A stretch of DNA of 64,000 nucleotides from Tunicatimonas sp964551335 (GTDB lineage: Bacteria > Bacteroidota > Bacteroidia > Cytophagales > Cyclobacteriaceae): contig CAZKCO010000026.1 of NCBI GenBank assembly GCA_964551335.1, positions 1 to 64,000 on the forward strand, read 5' to 3'. This document shows, one piece after another, positions 45,099 to 54,305 of this stretch. A program made the position numbers and the translations under genes. The notes under the pieces were generated by a model, which saw only the letters and a program-made list of their open reading frames with translations, was not told where the DNA came from and did not search any database. Each line of letters starts with the position of its first letter. Position 1 is the stretch's first letter.

Positions 45099-46319
45099 TT
45101 AGCGACGTACCTGCTGCATCCACTTTCCCCAATACAGACCTAAACGAGTAGTAAGAACCGATAGGCCCACAGCAATCAGTAACCCTTTTACCAATCCCCA
45201 ACCGGAGCTAACCATCCAAGGGGCATAAGCGTAGCGGTATTCCCAATCCGGGTTACTACCAAAGTACCAGGTTTCAGTACCGAAGAACCAGTTTCGGGCG
45301 TAAGGCGACATCAGAAAATCGCCAAAAGGCCACTGCACTACCAGAAAAATAATGATAAACAGTGGGGCAATCAGCAATGCTTTCCCCCAATCATTTTTCT
45401 GGGAAAACCGGTGGAGCACCCAGTCGATAATGAGGGCTGGAAAAATGAGTAGGAGAGGAAAGTCAAATGCCTGGAAATGGTCTATGTGATTCAGGATGGG
45501 GCCTAGTTTGGGCTCGGCTGGAAATAGGGGAAGTATCCATCCTAACAGCATTAAAACCAGCATATATACAGCAGTAGTGGTGGTAGCGGCCCATTTGAGT
45601 TGGGAGGAACGGGAAATCGCACTGAGTAGAAAGGTATACAACCCTCCGCCAATAATATAAAAGCTACTACTGTGCATATCGTGCCGCGACTGATACTCCG
45701 AGGCAATGACAAACAGCATGGTAAGAAAAAAACCAGCCGCAATTACGTAGAATAGTTGCAGCCGTCGCTGACGACGCACTATGAGTTCAGCGGGCAAATC
45801 CACCGAGTCTTGTCGGTTTTGCAAGGCCAGCACCGAAATGATCGCCCCGAATTGAATAGTCATCATACCCAAAGCCAGTACCGTATGCGGAGGGGATAGA
45901 ATAGTAACATCCAATCCGTAGGTATTGTGCCACCAATCATCGAAGGGGGCCGAAGTCAGCATGGCAAAGGCTCCCCAAATACAGAACAGTGCTCCTAGCG
46001 AACTGTAGAAAATTCCCCAGAAACGGACCGATCGTTTTTTTTGTTCGGAGCTACCGGCAAAGGAAATTTGCAACACCTGATAACCCGAGAAGGTGCCGGC
46101 AATAATGGCTCCTAGATACATTGCTAAATGAGGTGCCGAGAACAATCCATCCCGACCAATACTCATGTGCCAGGAAATATCCCAAACTAAGCCAACCACG
46201 ATACATAGCGACGCAAACACCGTAGCGTAGATAAACAAGGGTATTTTTAGCAATAGCGAAGTTGAACTCGTTTGTTGGGAGGGGGGGGCTATGGTTTTTG
46301 AAGCAAGGGTCGTTTCCAT
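45099..46319 (-). CDS. PmoC-PmoA-like fused membrane subunit of a putative copper monooxygenase
   Basis: 406 residues, about ten helices. The N-terminal half has two metal-site motifs in like positions: D47-x3-H51-x12-H64 (WDISWHMSIGRDGLFSAPHL) and D127-x3-H131-x13-H145 (DDWWHNTYGLDVTILSPPHT). In PmoC/AmoC the copper sites are D-x3-H-x12-H and N-x3-H-x13-H, and the text around site one (WHM..xRD...P.H) is recognisable. The C-terminal half (about 285-340: FPALIIDWVL, then QWPFGDFL) resembles PmoA/AmoA (FLDVVL..., NWPIFGP). I infer a C-A fusion. PmoC alone is ~250 residues, which fits the extra length. First gene of a two-gene operon. No third subunit gene is near. Confidence 0.6.
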   Translation of the reverse strand: METTLASKTIAPPSQQTSSTSLLLKIPLFIYATVFASLCIVVGLVWDISWHMSIGRDGLFSAPHLAMYLGAIIAGTFSGYQVLQISFAGSSEQKKRSVRFWGIFYSSLGALFCIWGAFAMLTSAPFDDWWHNTYGLDVTILSPPHTVLALGMMTIQFGAIISVLALQNRQDSVDLPAELIVRRQRRLQLFYVIAAGFFLTMLFVIASEYQSRHDMHSSSFYIIGGGLYTFLLSAISRSSQLKWAATTTTAVYMLVLMLLGWILPLFPAEPKLGPILNHIDHFQAFDFPLLLIFPALIIDWVLHRFSQKNDWGKALLIAPLFIIIFLVVQWPFGDFLMSPYARNWFFGTETWYFGSNPDWEYRYAYAPWMVSSGWGLVKGLLIAVGLSVLTTRLGLYWGKWMQQVRR

Positions 46320-46508
46320 AAAAATAACATCAACGATTAGGGAAGATGAAGATAAGGAAGAAGCAGGACGATGCCAACAGCGCGTCAGTCTTAATTAGTA
46401 GATATCTTGGATCGTTCGTACTTACTTCGCTATTCTGAACAAACTTATTTCTTCCCAATGTCGTTCGGCATACATAATTCCACCTCATTTCTGAATACAT
46501 TTTTACTG

Positions 46509-48587
46509 ATGCGCACTATTCTATTTGTTGGATTTATTTTACTTCTACTAACTTCAGCTTGTGCTCAGCAGCCTTCCAATACTGCCAATGCTTTGATAAA
46601 CGAAACCAGCCCCTATCTGCTCCAACACGCCAACAATCCGGTCAATTGGTATCCTTGGGGAGAAGAAGCTCTGGAAAAGGCTCAGGAAGAAGAAAAGTTG
46701 GTGATTGTGAGTATTGGCTACGCGGCCTGTCACTGGTGTCACGTGATGGAGCACGAGAGTTTTGAGGATTCCGCTGTGGCTGCTTTTATGAATGAGCACT
46801 TTGTTTCTATTAAAGTTGATCGGGAAGAACGGCCCGACGTAGATCAGATTTATATGAATGCGGCCCAGCTTCTTACCGGCCGAGGCGGCTGGCCACTGAA
46901 TGCGATTGCTCTTCCCGACGGACGCCCTTTCTTCGCTGGCACCTATCTGCCCAAAGACCAATGGATGCAGGTGCTGCACAAGTTGGTTGAAACCTACCAA
47001 GAAGATTCGTCTAGAATTTCAACCATTGCCGCTCAGGTCACGGAAGGAATCCGTACTATAGATCAGCTTGAAGTAACTGATACTAAAAAAGAGTATACTT
47101 CTCAAACGCTAGATAATTTATTTACCACCTGGGAGCCACAACTGGATAAACAGTGGGGTGGTAATTTGGGGGCTCCTAAATTTCCTATGCCAATCAACCT
47201 GGAATATCTGTTGCAGTATCATTATTACTCAGGCAACCAGACCGCCAAAGAGGCGGTGCTAACCACCCTGGACCGCATGGCCTTAGGTGGCCTATATGAT
47301 CACCTGGGGGGGGGATTTGCCCGCTACTCTACCGATAGCCAGTGGAAGGTTCCGCATTTTGAAAAGATGCTGTACGACAACGCTCAGCTAGTGAGTGTGT
47401 ACAGTCAAGCCTTTCAGCTAACCAAAGACTCCCTTTACCAGCGAGTGGTTTACCAAACACTGGACTTTATTGAACGGGAAATGACTTCGCCGGAGGGCGC
47501 TTTTTACTCCTCACTGGATGCGGATAGCGAAGGCAAAGAAGGAAAGTTTTACGTCTGGACCGAAGCAGAAATTGATTCGGTACTGGGTGATCGTTCTGAC
47601 CTTTTCAAGGCTTACTATAATATATCGGAAAAGGGAAACTGGGAAGAGGGTAAAAACATTTTGTATCCTCAACAACGTATCGCTGAATTTGCCCAATCGG
47701 AAGATATCGCTCTGTCTGAATTTGAAAGTGAGCTGAAAAAAGCCCAAGATAAACTACTTGCCGCCCGCTCCCAACGAACTCGGCCAGGGTTAGATGATAA
47801 AGTACTAACCGCCTGGAATGCACTGATGCTCAATGGCTACGTTGATGCTTACCGGGCTTTCGGGGACGACCGGTTTTTGAAAACAGCTTTGAAAAATGCC
47901 CGATTTCTTCAGGAGAATGTTGTCAGTGATGATTTTTCAGTTACCCGAAACTACAAGGATGGAAAAACTACTATTCCGGGTTTTCTGGATGATTATGCTT
48001 TTCTGATTACCGCCTATACTAATCTCTATCAGGCAACCTTCGATGAGTCTTGGCTTTATACCGCCCGTTCACTGACCGATTATGTACTGACTCATTTTTC
48101 TGATCCCGATACTCCCCTATTATTTTATACTAGTGATTTGCATGAATCGTTAATTGCACGGCAGAAAGAAATCAATGACAATGTTATTCCTGGGTCTAAT
48201 TCTCAAATGGCCAATAATTTATGGCTATTAGGGTTATTTTTTGCCGACTCCCGCTACTCCGAGAAGGCCAATACCATGGTAGATGCTGTAGCTCCCAGCC
48301 TAACTGAGTACCCTCAGTTTTATACCAACTGGGCAACGCTACTTACTCGTATCATTCATGAAGCCTACGAAGTAGCCATAGTGGGCAATACTTATCAGTC
48401 CACCCGTCGTTCTCTAGATCAGCATTACTTGCCCAATGTGCTATTCTTAGGGGGCAGCACCGAAGGTACACTGGCTTTATTAAGCAATAAACTGGTTGAA
48501 GGACAAACAACGATCTACGTTTGTCAGAATAAGGTGTGCCAGTTGCCAGTCACTCAGGTCGAAGAAGCACTGAAGCAAATTCGCTAG
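46509..48587 (+). CDS. DUF255/YyaL-type thioredoxin-domain lipoprotein
   Basis: 692 residues from the ATG at 46509, where a clean lipoprotein signal (FILLLLTSAC) begins; the longer frame to 46407 adds a poor leader. N-terminal DUF255 thioredoxin-like domain with SPYLLQHANNPVNWYPWG and the CHWC motif (YAACHWCHVMEHESF), DREERPDVD, GRGGWPLN. The rest is an alpha/alpha barrel of the six-hairpin type (DHLGGGFARYSTD, PHFEKMLYDNAQL). Relatives (YyaL, SPATA20) have no firm reaction. Divergent from the copper-monooxygenase-like operon. Confidence 0.93.
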   Translation: MRTILFVGFILLLLTSACAQQPSNTANALINETSPYLLQHANNPVNWYPWGEEALEKAQEEEKLVIVSIGYAACHWCHVMEHESFEDSAVAAFMNEHFVSIKVDREERPDVDQIYMNAAQLLTGRGGWPLNAIALPDGRPFFAGTYLPKDQWMQVLHKLVETYQEDSSRISTIAAQVTEGIRTIDQLEVTDTKKEYTSQTLDNLFTTWEPQLDKQWGGNLGAPKFPMPINLEYLLQYHYYSGNQTAKEAVLTTLDRMALGGLYDHLGGGFARYSTDSQWKVPHFEKMLYDNAQLVSVYSQAFQLTKDSLYQRVVYQTLDFIEREMTSPEGAFYSSLDADSEGKEGKFYVWTEAEIDSVLGDRSDLFKAYYNISEKGNWEEGKNILYPQQRIAEFAQSEDIALSEFESELKKAQDKLLAARSQRTRPGLDDKVLTAWNALMLNGYVDAYRAFGDDRFLKTALKNARFLQENVVSDDFSVTRNYKDGKTTIPGFLDDYAFLITAYTNLYQATFDESWLYTARSLTDYVLTHFSDPDTPLLFYTSDLHESLIARQKEINDNVIPGSNSQMANNLWLLGLFFADSRYSEKANTMVDAVAPSLTEYPQFYTNWATLLTRIIHEAYEVAIVGNTYQSTRRSLDQHYLPNVLFLGGSTEGTLALLSNKLVEGQTTIYVCQNKVCQLPVTQVEEALKQIR

Positions 48588-48834
48588 CTGACCTCCCTAC
48601 CAACTCGGTGCAAATTTTTGTTCTGGCAATGGCTACGATAATTCGCTAAGGTATCGAGAGAACCGAGGCAATCTGTATAGTGAGTAATGCCTAGTTTCTT
48701 CTGATACCGCTACTACTCTTTTTCAAAGTTTTACTCATCTAGGCTAAGTATGTTATATCATTTTGACAAAATTTTTAATTATTCGTAAAAATATCAGTAA
48801 AACATCGGTTATTATTACATAATTTTAATTAAAA

Positions 48835-48869
48835 TTTGACGCTTTAATAACTTTTTATGCTTACATTTG
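48835..48869 (+). promoter_or_regulatory. Probable promoter for the 48987 gene
   Basis: TTTG at 48835-48838 and TACATTTG at 48862-48869 match the Bacteroidota -33 and -7 elements, though the 23-base spacer is a little long. A leader of ~110 bases would result. The rest of 48588-48986 is AT-rich and holds no gene. Confidence 0.45.
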
Positions 48870-48986
48870 TGTACTGAGGCTAACCTATACCTAACCTATT
48901 TTCTAGTGACCTAACTGTTGATTGCAAATCAATTGTGAAAATAGTTCATGTAAGATTTTTAATTTTTTACTTACTAACCATCGTCT

Positions 48987-49439
48987 ATGTATAGGATAAT
49001 TAATAGTTTAGCCAGTGCCGAGTACAATAAAGAACTCGGTGCAATTGAAGTCAATTTCAATGGCTATGGCGAACCTGCTCTCTACCATGAAACTATGGAT
49101 ATCGCCATGAACATTGCCGTGATTTACGATACTAATCAATGGCTTTTTGTGAAAGACTTTTTCCAGGACATCAACCCTCACGAGTTTCTCTTTTTTGTAA
49201 AGAAATGGTCTAAAACCTGCAATGAGCTCCTTAGCCCAGTATCCGATCGTGAAAACTGCAAAGTAGCTTTGTTGACTACTCCCGCATCCCGCCAGAAGTT
49301 AATGGCCGATAACGAGTGGTTAAACCAGTCTAAAGCTAAATTCAACAATCTTGACCTTAGAGTATTTTGCCAGCGAGAGGATGCTCAGGCATTCCTATCT
49401 CATAAAAAACAAAGCCAGCTAGCTACTTTAAAAGATTGA
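48987..49439 (+). CDS. Conserved hypothetical protein, soluble alpha/beta
   Basis: 150 residues, not matched to a named family. Alternating strands and helices (EYNKELGAIEVNFNGYG, NIAVIYDTNQWLFVKDF, CKVALLTTPASRQKL, LDLRVFCQREDAQAFL) suggest a small STAS- or SpoIIAA-like fold, like many short Cytophagales proteins beginning MYRIINSL. No signal peptide. Own promoter upstream. Could be a regulatory or stress protein, but no function can be stated. Confidence 0.65.
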   Translation: MYRIINSLASAEYNKELGAIEVNFNGYGEPALYHETMDIAMNIAVIYDTNQWLFVKDFFQDINPHEFLFFVKKWSKTCNELLSPVSDRENCKVALLTTPASRQKLMADNEWLNQSKAKFNNLDLRVFCQREDAQAFLSHKKQSQLATLKD

Positions 49440-49495
49440 TATTTTGCCCTAACCGAACCTCCAGAATTGGTTTAGTTTTTTAACACTACACTGCT

Positions 49496-49693
49496 ATGGA
49501 AACTAAGAAACCTGTTGATGAGCTACAGCAGCGTATCCTGAGGCTTGGTCAGCAAAAATTGGAAGAGGAGCAACTCTACCAACAGATTATTCAGGCGGTA
49601 GACCGTCCACCAGCGAACCGTATCGTTAAAAAAACAAAAAGGCGCGCCTCGCCAAGGGATGCGGTAAGTCAGCCTCCAACACCCAGGCGCTGA
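49496..49693 (+). CDS. Small basic coiled-coil hypothetical protein
   Basis: 65 residues: a charged helix (DELQQRILRLGQQKLEEEQL) then a basic, Pro-rich tail (KKTKRRASPRD...PPTPRR). It follows the previous gene by 56 bases and its end overlaps the convergent GH1 gene by 25 bases. Function unknown; coding status moderate. Confidence 0.45.
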   Translation: METKKPVDELQQRILRLGQQKLEEEQLYQQIIQAVDRPPANRIVKKTKRRASPRDAVSQPPTPRR

Positions 49694-51045
49694 GCTTGTT
49701 GACGATATTGCTGTATCAATTTTCGGTACCAGTAACCCGATTGTTTGATCCAACGTTGCTGATTCTGGAAATTCACGCGTACTAACCCAAATGTAGGCCG
49801 GTATCCTTCGGCCCACTCGAAATTATCGGTAAGCGTCCATACGAAATACCCCTTCAATGGTACGCCTTCCTGCTTGGCTCGCAAGCAGGCTGCGATATGA
49901 TCTTGTAAGTATTGCTGCCGGTCAAGGTCGGAAATTTTACCATCACTTATCTGGTCAGTATAAGCTGCGCCGTTTTCGGTAATAATAATATTGCTTATTG
50001 CGTATCGTTCGTGAAATTTCTTCAGAATCTCGTAGATGGCGTTAGAATATACCTCCCAGCCCATCAAAGTTACGGGCACATTTCGTTGCTGAGGAGAAAC
50101 CTGCCGGGCAAAAATATAGGGCATAGACCAGGAATGCCGAATTACCTCTCGGGTATAATTCTGTAATCCTATAAAATCAAAGTCGAAGCTCATTCTCTTC
50201 TCATCTTCCGGCTTGATGAATTTTTCCAGCTTGGATAGAACTTTCAGTTTATCAGTGGGATACCCCAGGCCCAAAGCGGGTTCAATGAATAGTCGGTTCA
50301 ATAGTGCATCTACCCGCTCGGCAGCCTTAAGGTCTCGAGTCTGTTCGGTAGCCGGCTCCACCAGCGAGCAGGAAAAAGTGGTTCCAATTTCTGCATCAGT
50401 CTGCGTATCCCGGATCACACGCCCACCCTCGGCCTGGCATAGCGTAGCATGATGAACGCTGGACAAAAAATTTCGTAACCCTCTGCGTCCGGGAGCATGC
50501 ACTCCTAGAAAATATCCTGCTCCGGTAAAAACCATGGGCTCATTTAAAACCATCCACCTAGTTACCCGGTCGCGGAAACGGTTCACTACAATTGACGAGA
50601 ATTCACCGAACCATCCTACTACGTCTCGGTTAGTCCACCCCCCTTTTTCTTCCAACGCCTGAGGTAAATCCCAGTGATAAAGGGTAATCCAGGGTTGAAT
50701 CCCCAGATCCAAACAACGGTCAATCAGTCGGTCATAAAAATCAAGGCCGGCCTGGTTTACTTTTCCAATACCTTGAGGCAGTATTCTAGACCAAGCTACC
50801 GAAAACCGGAAATTAGGAATTTCTAGTTGCCGGAGTATCTGGAGGTCTGTTTCGTAACGATGGTAGAAATCACAAGCCAGATTAGCGTTTTGGTCGTTGT
50901 AAATTTTTCCGCGCCGGTTAGCAAACACATCCCAGATAGATAGTCCTTTGCCATCAGATAAGATAGCTCCTTCGGTTTGGTAGGCGGCAGTAGAGACTCC
51001 CCACTGGAAATCGACATCCAGTACTTCTTTGCTAAAATCCTTCAA
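49669..51045 (-). CDS. Glycoside hydrolase family 1 (beta-glucosidase type)
   Basis: 458 residues, typical GH1 length. Landmarks: FQWGVSTAAYQTEGA, RFSVAWSRILPQG, LYHWDLPQAL, acid/base E169 in MVLNEPMV, nucleophile E357 in IITENGAAY, and DNFEWAEGYRPTFGLV. No signal peptide, so cytoplasmic; it would cleave beta-linked disaccharides after import. The start seems to be TTG at 51045, since no in-frame ATG is near. Confidence 0.95.
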   Translation of the reverse strand: MKDFSKEVLDVDFQWGVSTAAYQTEGAILSDGKGLSIWDVFANRRGKIYNDQNANLACDFYHRYETDLQILRQLEIPNFRFSVAWSRILPQGIGKVNQAGLDFYDRLIDRCLDLGIQPWITLYHWDLPQALEEKGGWTNRDVVGWFGEFSSIVVNRFRDRVTRWMVLNEPMVFTGAGYFLGVHAPGRRGLRNFLSSVHHATLCQAEGGRVIRDTQTDAEIGTTFSCSLVEPATEQTRDLKAAERVDALLNRLFIEPALGLGYPTDKLKVLSKLEKFIKPEDEKRMSFDFDFIGLQNYTREVIRHSWSMPYIFARQVSPQQRNVPVTLMGWEVYSNAIYEILKKFHERYAISNIIITENGAAYTDQISDGKISDLDRQQYLQDHIAACLRAKQEGVPLKGYFVWTLTDNFEWAEGYRPTFGLVRVNFQNQQRWIKQSGYWYRKLIQQYRQQAQRLGVGG

Positions 51046-51142
51046 TGCTGTTAGTCTAAAAAATGATACTTCTTCGTTTGAAACGGTTCCATTAGCAAAC
51101 AGTAGTAGTGTACGTTCAATTGATAGTTTCGTTTATTACTTG

Positions 51143-52135
51143 CTACTGGGCCTCCACTCGGTCAAGTACTAAATCTATTACATCTTCGGTAATATCCGGG
51201 TAGTTTACCGCAACCACTGCTTCATTTTCCAGCCACTGCTCAATTCTGGATATTTGTTTCTTCTTAAAATTTTTTAGCACTGGTACTCCTAATGTTTCCA
51301 ACGCAGCGGCATTACAGTGCTGCTCATACTGATTTTTCATAGGAATCACAATTACTTTTTTCCGGAGAAACAATGCTTCAGCCGGGGTTTCAAATCCGGC
51401 ACCACACAAAATACCCTCACAGGTAGTCAGGCTTTGAACAAAAGCTTCATTGTTGACGGGAGAAATACTGACATTACCCTCCCGATAGGTACGTTTGGTA
51501 TGCTTGGAAAAAACCTGCCAAGGCACGTCCATCAACCCTCTGAGCCGTTTGATGATTTTAGCATCCTCAAACGCGGGCAAGTAAACGGTAAAATGCCCTA
51601 AATTCTGTACTTCGGCCTGCCTCAGTTGCTGACGGATAACCGGAGTAAAAATATTTTTATCAAATTCGGCAAAGTGAAATCCAAACGATTTATCGGTAGG
51701 AGCGTAATTTTTTAGAATAGCTTTTCCTACCGGATCCTTCTTTTTAGGCTGGGGAGCATTTTCATTCAGGATGGCACTCTGGTGACTCAGCGAAACACTG
51801 GGCACTTTTTTAAAATAAGCCGCCCAGGCAGATACCGGTTCAAAATCATTGATGATAAGATCATACTTATGAACCGGCAGGTTTCTAACATCTTTTAAAA
51901 GACGACGAGTATCTGTTTTCTGATAGGTTTTCATGAGATCTACCCCACCTGACTTACCAAAGATGAAACCAGCTCCTTTTAATTGATACTTCACCGGGTA
52001 GGGTAAAGATACATCGGCTTGGATACCGCTAATCAGCAGATCGAGCGTCACTTTATCCTGAAGAATGGGAACAATATCCCGGGCGCGGCTAATATGACCA
52101 TTACCGGTACCCTGTATGGCGTACAGTACCCTCAT
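51143..52135 (-). CDS. Glycosyltransferase family protein (GT28/GT1-like)
   Basis: 330 residues. N-terminal GTGNGHISRA loop and C-terminal nucleotide-sugar-binding motif CGAGFETPAEAL with VIVIPMKNQYEQHCNA. This is the GT-B pattern of MurG-like enzymes. Donor and acceptor unknown. Its start overlaps the phosphoesterase stop (ATGA), and the pair with an LpxH-like enzyme suggests lipid or envelope glycan work. Confidence 0.88.
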   Translation of the reverse strand: MRVLYAIQGTGNGHISRARDIVPILQDKVTLDLLISGIQADVSLPYPVKYQLKGAGFIFGKSGGVDLMKTYQKTDTRRLLKDVRNLPVHKYDLIINDFEPVSAWAAYFKKVPSVSLSHQSAILNENAPQPKKKDPVGKAILKNYAPTDKSFGFHFAEFDKNIFTPVIRQQLRQAEVQNLGHFTVYLPAFEDAKIIKRLRGLMDVPWQVFSKHTKRTYREGNVSISPVNNEAFVQSLTTCEGILCGAGFETPAEALFLRKKVIVIPMKNQYEQHCNAAALETLGVPVLKNFKKKQISRIEQWLENEAVVAVNYPDITEDVIDLVLDRVEAQ

Positions 52136-52980
52136 GATTTATCTAACCTAAACTCCTCTACCAGGTTTTTATACAGTATCGATACATCTAAATTTTCTTC
52201 TTCCTCAACTGCCCCATTTGCTGTATGAATAGCTGTATCCTCCTGAAACCGGTAGAGTGACCAAACCTTATCATTGTACTCTAAAGCAGTTAGGTTCTCA
52301 ATCCAGTCGCCACTGTTTAGGTACACTACGCTGCCTTGACTTTTGTGGATAGTTCTAATTTCAGGATTATGAATATGACCACAAATAACGTAGTCGTACT
52401 CGTTATGAATGGCAATTTCAGCAGCAGTATTCTCAAAGTCGTCGATAAATTTCACGGCTCCTTTCACCCGGTTCTTTATTTTCTTGCTAAACGAAACCCG
52501 GCCCATACCGATTTTTTCTCTCACAAAATTAACAAAGGCATTTAGCAAAATAAGCGTATCGTAGCCAATAGCCCCTAACTTGGCTAACCACTTGGAGTGC
52601 TTCATGGTAATATCAAACACATCGCCGTGAAAAATCCAGGCTTGGTGACCGTCCAACTCCAATACAACTTTATTCTGTATTTGCAGTGAACCCATGGTAA
52701 ACCCCTCAAACTTACGCAACATCTCGTCGTGGTTACCGGTGATGTAGTAGATTTGCACGCCTTTGGCCGCCATCCCGAAGATCTGCTTCACAATGCGCAT
52801 GTGGGAACTGGGCCAGAAGCGCTTACTGAATTGCCAGATATCAATGATATCTCCGTTGAGAACGAGGATTTTGGGCTTAATGCTTTTGAGATAGCTTAGC
52901 AGTTCTTTGGCGCGGCATCCGTAAGTACCCAAGTGTACATCGGAGATAACCGCTACCTCGACGGATCGTTTTTTGGACAT
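52132..52980 (-). CDS. Metallophosphoesterase, UDP-2,3-diacylglucosamine diphosphatase-like
   Basis: 282 residues. Metal motifs: DVHLGTYG, NGDIIDIW, GNHDEM, HGDVFD and GHIHNPEI in correct order, the calcineurin-like set with the LpxH-like spacing. Such enzymes cleave UDP-2,3-diacylglucosamine in lipid A synthesis, but Bacteroidota paralogues with a glycosyltransferase partner may act on other nucleotide-linked lipids. First gene of a coupled pair. Confidence 0.88.
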   Translation of the reverse strand: MSKKRSVEVAVISDVHLGTYGCRAKELLSYLKSIKPKILVLNGDIIDIWQFSKRFWPSSHMRIVKQIFGMAAKGVQIYYITGNHDEMLRKFEGFTMGSLQIQNKVVLELDGHQAWIFHGDVFDITMKHSKWLAKLGAIGYDTLILLNAFVNFVREKIGMGRVSFSKKIKNRVKGAVKFIDDFENTAAEIAIHNEYDYVICGHIHNPEIRTIHKSQGSVVYLNSGDWIENLTALEYNDKVWSLYRFQEDTAIHTANGAVEEEENLDVSILYKNLVEEFRLDKS

Positions 52981-53264
52981 ATTGTAAAAATTTAAATTGG
53001 ACTAAGTAAAGCAAGGTGCTGGCCGTCATTTCGGCATTTTTGAAACTAAACAGCATGGCGGATAAGGTTGAGTTTTAACCAAGAAGAACCAGAAGATATG
53101 AGGCGAGAGAGGTGCATTGCTAAATGCTGGGCATCTAGCCAAATCAGAAACCTGTTGCGAGAGTATGACGAATAAATCAAATGCAACAACTGTTGGTTAT
53201 GCAAATAACCCATTCATTATCCACGAAGTTGTTACCGATCCGTTAAGATATTATTACCAAACCG

Positions 53265-54152
53265 TTAATTTATCGGGCGTAATACCTGCAAATTACGCGG
53301 GCGAAGTGAAACATTAAGGGTATGAGCATCGGTTTCAACGTACTCGCCATCAATGTGTACCAGTGGTTCGTCTAGTTGCTGTAACTCGAAGTGATCTGTC
53401 TGAAATATTTCAACGTAGGGAGATAGGTGAATTAATCGTGAAAACGACAGCAAGGTAAAGGTTACTGCGTAGGCTGCCGGAAAAGGGCGTACCATCACAA
53501 TATCGAGCAGGCCATCGTTGGTCTGAGCCTGAGGAGCAATGATCGCGTTATTACCGTACTGTTCCGAATTAGCAAAGGCAATAAAGAAAAATTCATCCTC
53601 CACCACCTTGTCGTTTAGTTGGTATCGGTAGCTGCGAGGGCGATATTTCGCAATCTCTTCCCAGACGCAGCGAATGTAAGTGGCATAGCCTCGGCGTGCC
53701 TGATGAGCAAATTTTTTACTGATCAACGCATCAAAACCAGTACCGGAAACATTGAAAAAGGGATGGTCATTTAGAAACCCTACATCCAAAGGGCTTTCTT
53801 GGGAGTTGTTAAGCTGCTTAATGGCCCGTATTGGATTAGTGGAAATATTTAAATGCCGAGCGAAGCCATTGCCCGACCCTAACGGAATTATTCCCAACGC
53901 AGTATCACTTCCTAGCAGTGCGCTGGCGGTTTCATTAATGGTGCCATCCCCTCCCACAGCCACAATATAATCAGCCTGGTTTCGGTGCTTCTTACCAATT
54001 TCGGTAGCATGAGCCGGATACTCAGTAAAAATAATCTCGTACTCAAAACGGTCAGCATCCAGATGCTGATGAATTAAGGCAGGAATATCTTTCTGCTTTC
54101 CTAATCCCGAAATAGGGTTTACAATAAAAACACACTTCTTCTTCTGGGGCAT
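53265..54152 (-). CDS. Diacylglycerol/lipid kinase family protein (YegS/BmrU-like)
   Basis: 295 residues. DAGK catalytic signature VAVGGDGTINE and IPLGSGNGFARHL, plus FNVSGTGFDALI and the C-terminal beta domain (VHIDGEYVETDAHTLNV). It phosphorylates a lipid such as diacylglycerol or a sphingoid base. No signal peptide. The downstream gap 52981-53264 holds no gene. Confidence 0.93.
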   Translation of the reverse strand: MPQKKKCVFIVNPISGLGKQKDIPALIHQHLDADRFEYEIIFTEYPAHATEIGKKHRNQADYIVAVGGDGTINETASALLGSDTALGIIPLGSGNGFARHLNISTNPIRAIKQLNNSQESPLDVGFLNDHPFFNVSGTGFDALISKKFAHQARRGYATYIRCVWEEIAKYRPRSYRYQLNDKVVEDEFFFIAFANSEQYGNNAIIAPQAQTNDGLLDIVMVRPFPAAYAVTFTLLSFSRLIHLSPYVEIFQTDHFELQQLDEPLVHIDGEYVETDAHTLNVSLRPRNLQVLRPIN

Positions 54153-54305
54153 AATTGCTCGATCTTCTTTCTATATCGTAAACCTACCAACCAAAGTTTT
54201 ACATTAAGGTTTCTGGAAAGAACAGGCGGTACTGCCCCATCAAACGTCTGACAAAGTGCCACGCCCTTACTATTTAAAGTTAGCCTCTCTACAGAATCTG
54301 TCTGA

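Noticed and set aside
53117..53317. 66-codon plus-strand ORF
   Set aside because: Overlaps the lipid kinase end and lacks protein-like features.
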